From NCBI GenBank assembly GCA_963664715.2, contig CAXXUY010000009.1, positions 1 to 64,000 on the forward strand: a DNA stretch of 64,000 nucleotides, written 5' to 3'. The translations under genes were made by a program, and so were the position numbers. The notes under the pieces are model-generated. The model saw nothing but the letters and a program-made list of their open reading frames with translations, was not told where the DNA came from and made no database searches. Position 1 is the first letter of the stretch; every line of letters begins with the position of its first letter. This DNA comes from JAPOXR01 sp963664715. GTDB lineage: Bacteria; Pseudomonadota; Alphaproteobacteria; Rhodobacterales; Rhodobacteraceae. Positions 63,715-64,000 of the stretch are shown here, piece after piece.

Positions 63715-64000
63715 ATGAGGCCCTCGATGACGGGATAGCTCGCAACGCTGTCGAATTGCGTCAATCAAGTGTGCTTGGCGACGTCCGAAGGCATCTCCGG
63801 CGGTGGTTCGACCGAATCGAGGTGATTCCGCCAAGCATATTGATGCAGAGGATTGGACGGCGGCGTATAACGTCTTCGGAAGGCGATGGCGGCGGCGGCT
63901 GCTGTGATCATCAGCTTCGGCAGGACCTCTTTCAGGCTGGCGCGGGCGCGGTCTCGGGGATCGCCCGGTCGCAGCCGATCAGGTCGCGCATGGCGCTGTG
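63715..64000. other. Right edge, no complete gene
   Basis: After the rloB stop there is no convincing frame. The last 70 bases read on the minus strand as the end of an open frame entering from the right (SAMRDLIGCDRAIPETAPAP, stop at 63931). It might be the C-terminus of a gene beyond the window, but it is too short to name. Confidence 0.3.

Noticed and set aside
1..64000. tRNA genes, rRNA genes or CRISPR arrays
   Set aside because: I looked for T-loop/acceptor patterns and for regularly spaced short repeats on both strands and found none convincing. A covariance search would be decisive for tRNAs.

Overview
The window looks like a chromosomal segment of a fairly GC-rich alphaproteobacterium. 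The basis is the type of housekeeping genes (gyrB, rpmI-rplT-pheS, pheT, pyk, rsmD, rnr), small alphaproteobacterial markers (DUF1244, DUF3572), a TRAP transporter, an MttB-family methyltransferase and RidA. I cannot place it to order or genus from sequence alone. A stable core of about 4.6-43.8 kb is flanked on both sides by insertion sequences and decaying genes.

Left flank (1-4.6 kb): the start of an IS21 istA, a truncated IS701-type transposase, a D12-class adenine methylase, a small conserved protein, an intact IS5 element and a broken ISKra4 copy. Core: a minus-strand fdhD-mobA-mobB-moeA cluster for molybdenum cofactor and formate dehydrogenase maturation; DUF3572, a HAD phosphatase and an MttB-like methyltransferase; pheT on the minus strand; a pocket of broken toxin-antitoxin genes and a truncated group II intron (14.8-16.9 kb); a dctPQM TRAP transporter; pyk; rpmI-rplT-pheS; DUF1244, rnr, a MltB-like transglycosylase and a class A PBP; MlaC; RidA; a DUF482 acyltransferase and a pterin dehydratase; a peroxiredoxin; a ferredoxin reductase; rsmD; pncA-pncB; a GNAT enzyme; gyrB. 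From 41.6 to 46.5 kb there are remnants of PanB, a Rieske protein, a second nitrilase, LacI and GntR regulators and a sugar-binding protein, around one intact nitrilase.

Right flank (46.5-63.7 kb) is an accessory island under heavy IS attack. An ISKra4 element and a second partial end precede a two-gene unit: a metallo-beta-lactamase (MBL) fold protein and a single 768-residue protein that fuses an E2-like, an E1/ThiF-like and a JAB/JAMM domain, so it carries ubiquitin-type conjugation and deconjugation on one chain. Next, on the same strand, come an HExxH zinc peptidase, two more MBL-fold proteins and a DUF2235 hydrolase, with a 4-base overlap or gaps of 12-18 bases between them. An IS1182-type element sits inside the peptidase gene. 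Removing it with one CTAG copy rejoins a frame of about 734 codons that ends in an ATGA overlap with the next gene. Downstream, an IS6 element cuts off an AAA-ATPase gene whose tail precedes a rloB-like gene. That rloB is itself split by an ISNCY element and carries a nonsense codon. No ubiquitin-like substrate gene is visible; it may have been lost at the IS-truncated left end.

The best candidates for new biology are the E2-E1-JAB/MBL module and the adjoining peptidase-MBL-MBL-DUF2235 operon. No tRNA, rRNA or CRISPR array was seen.
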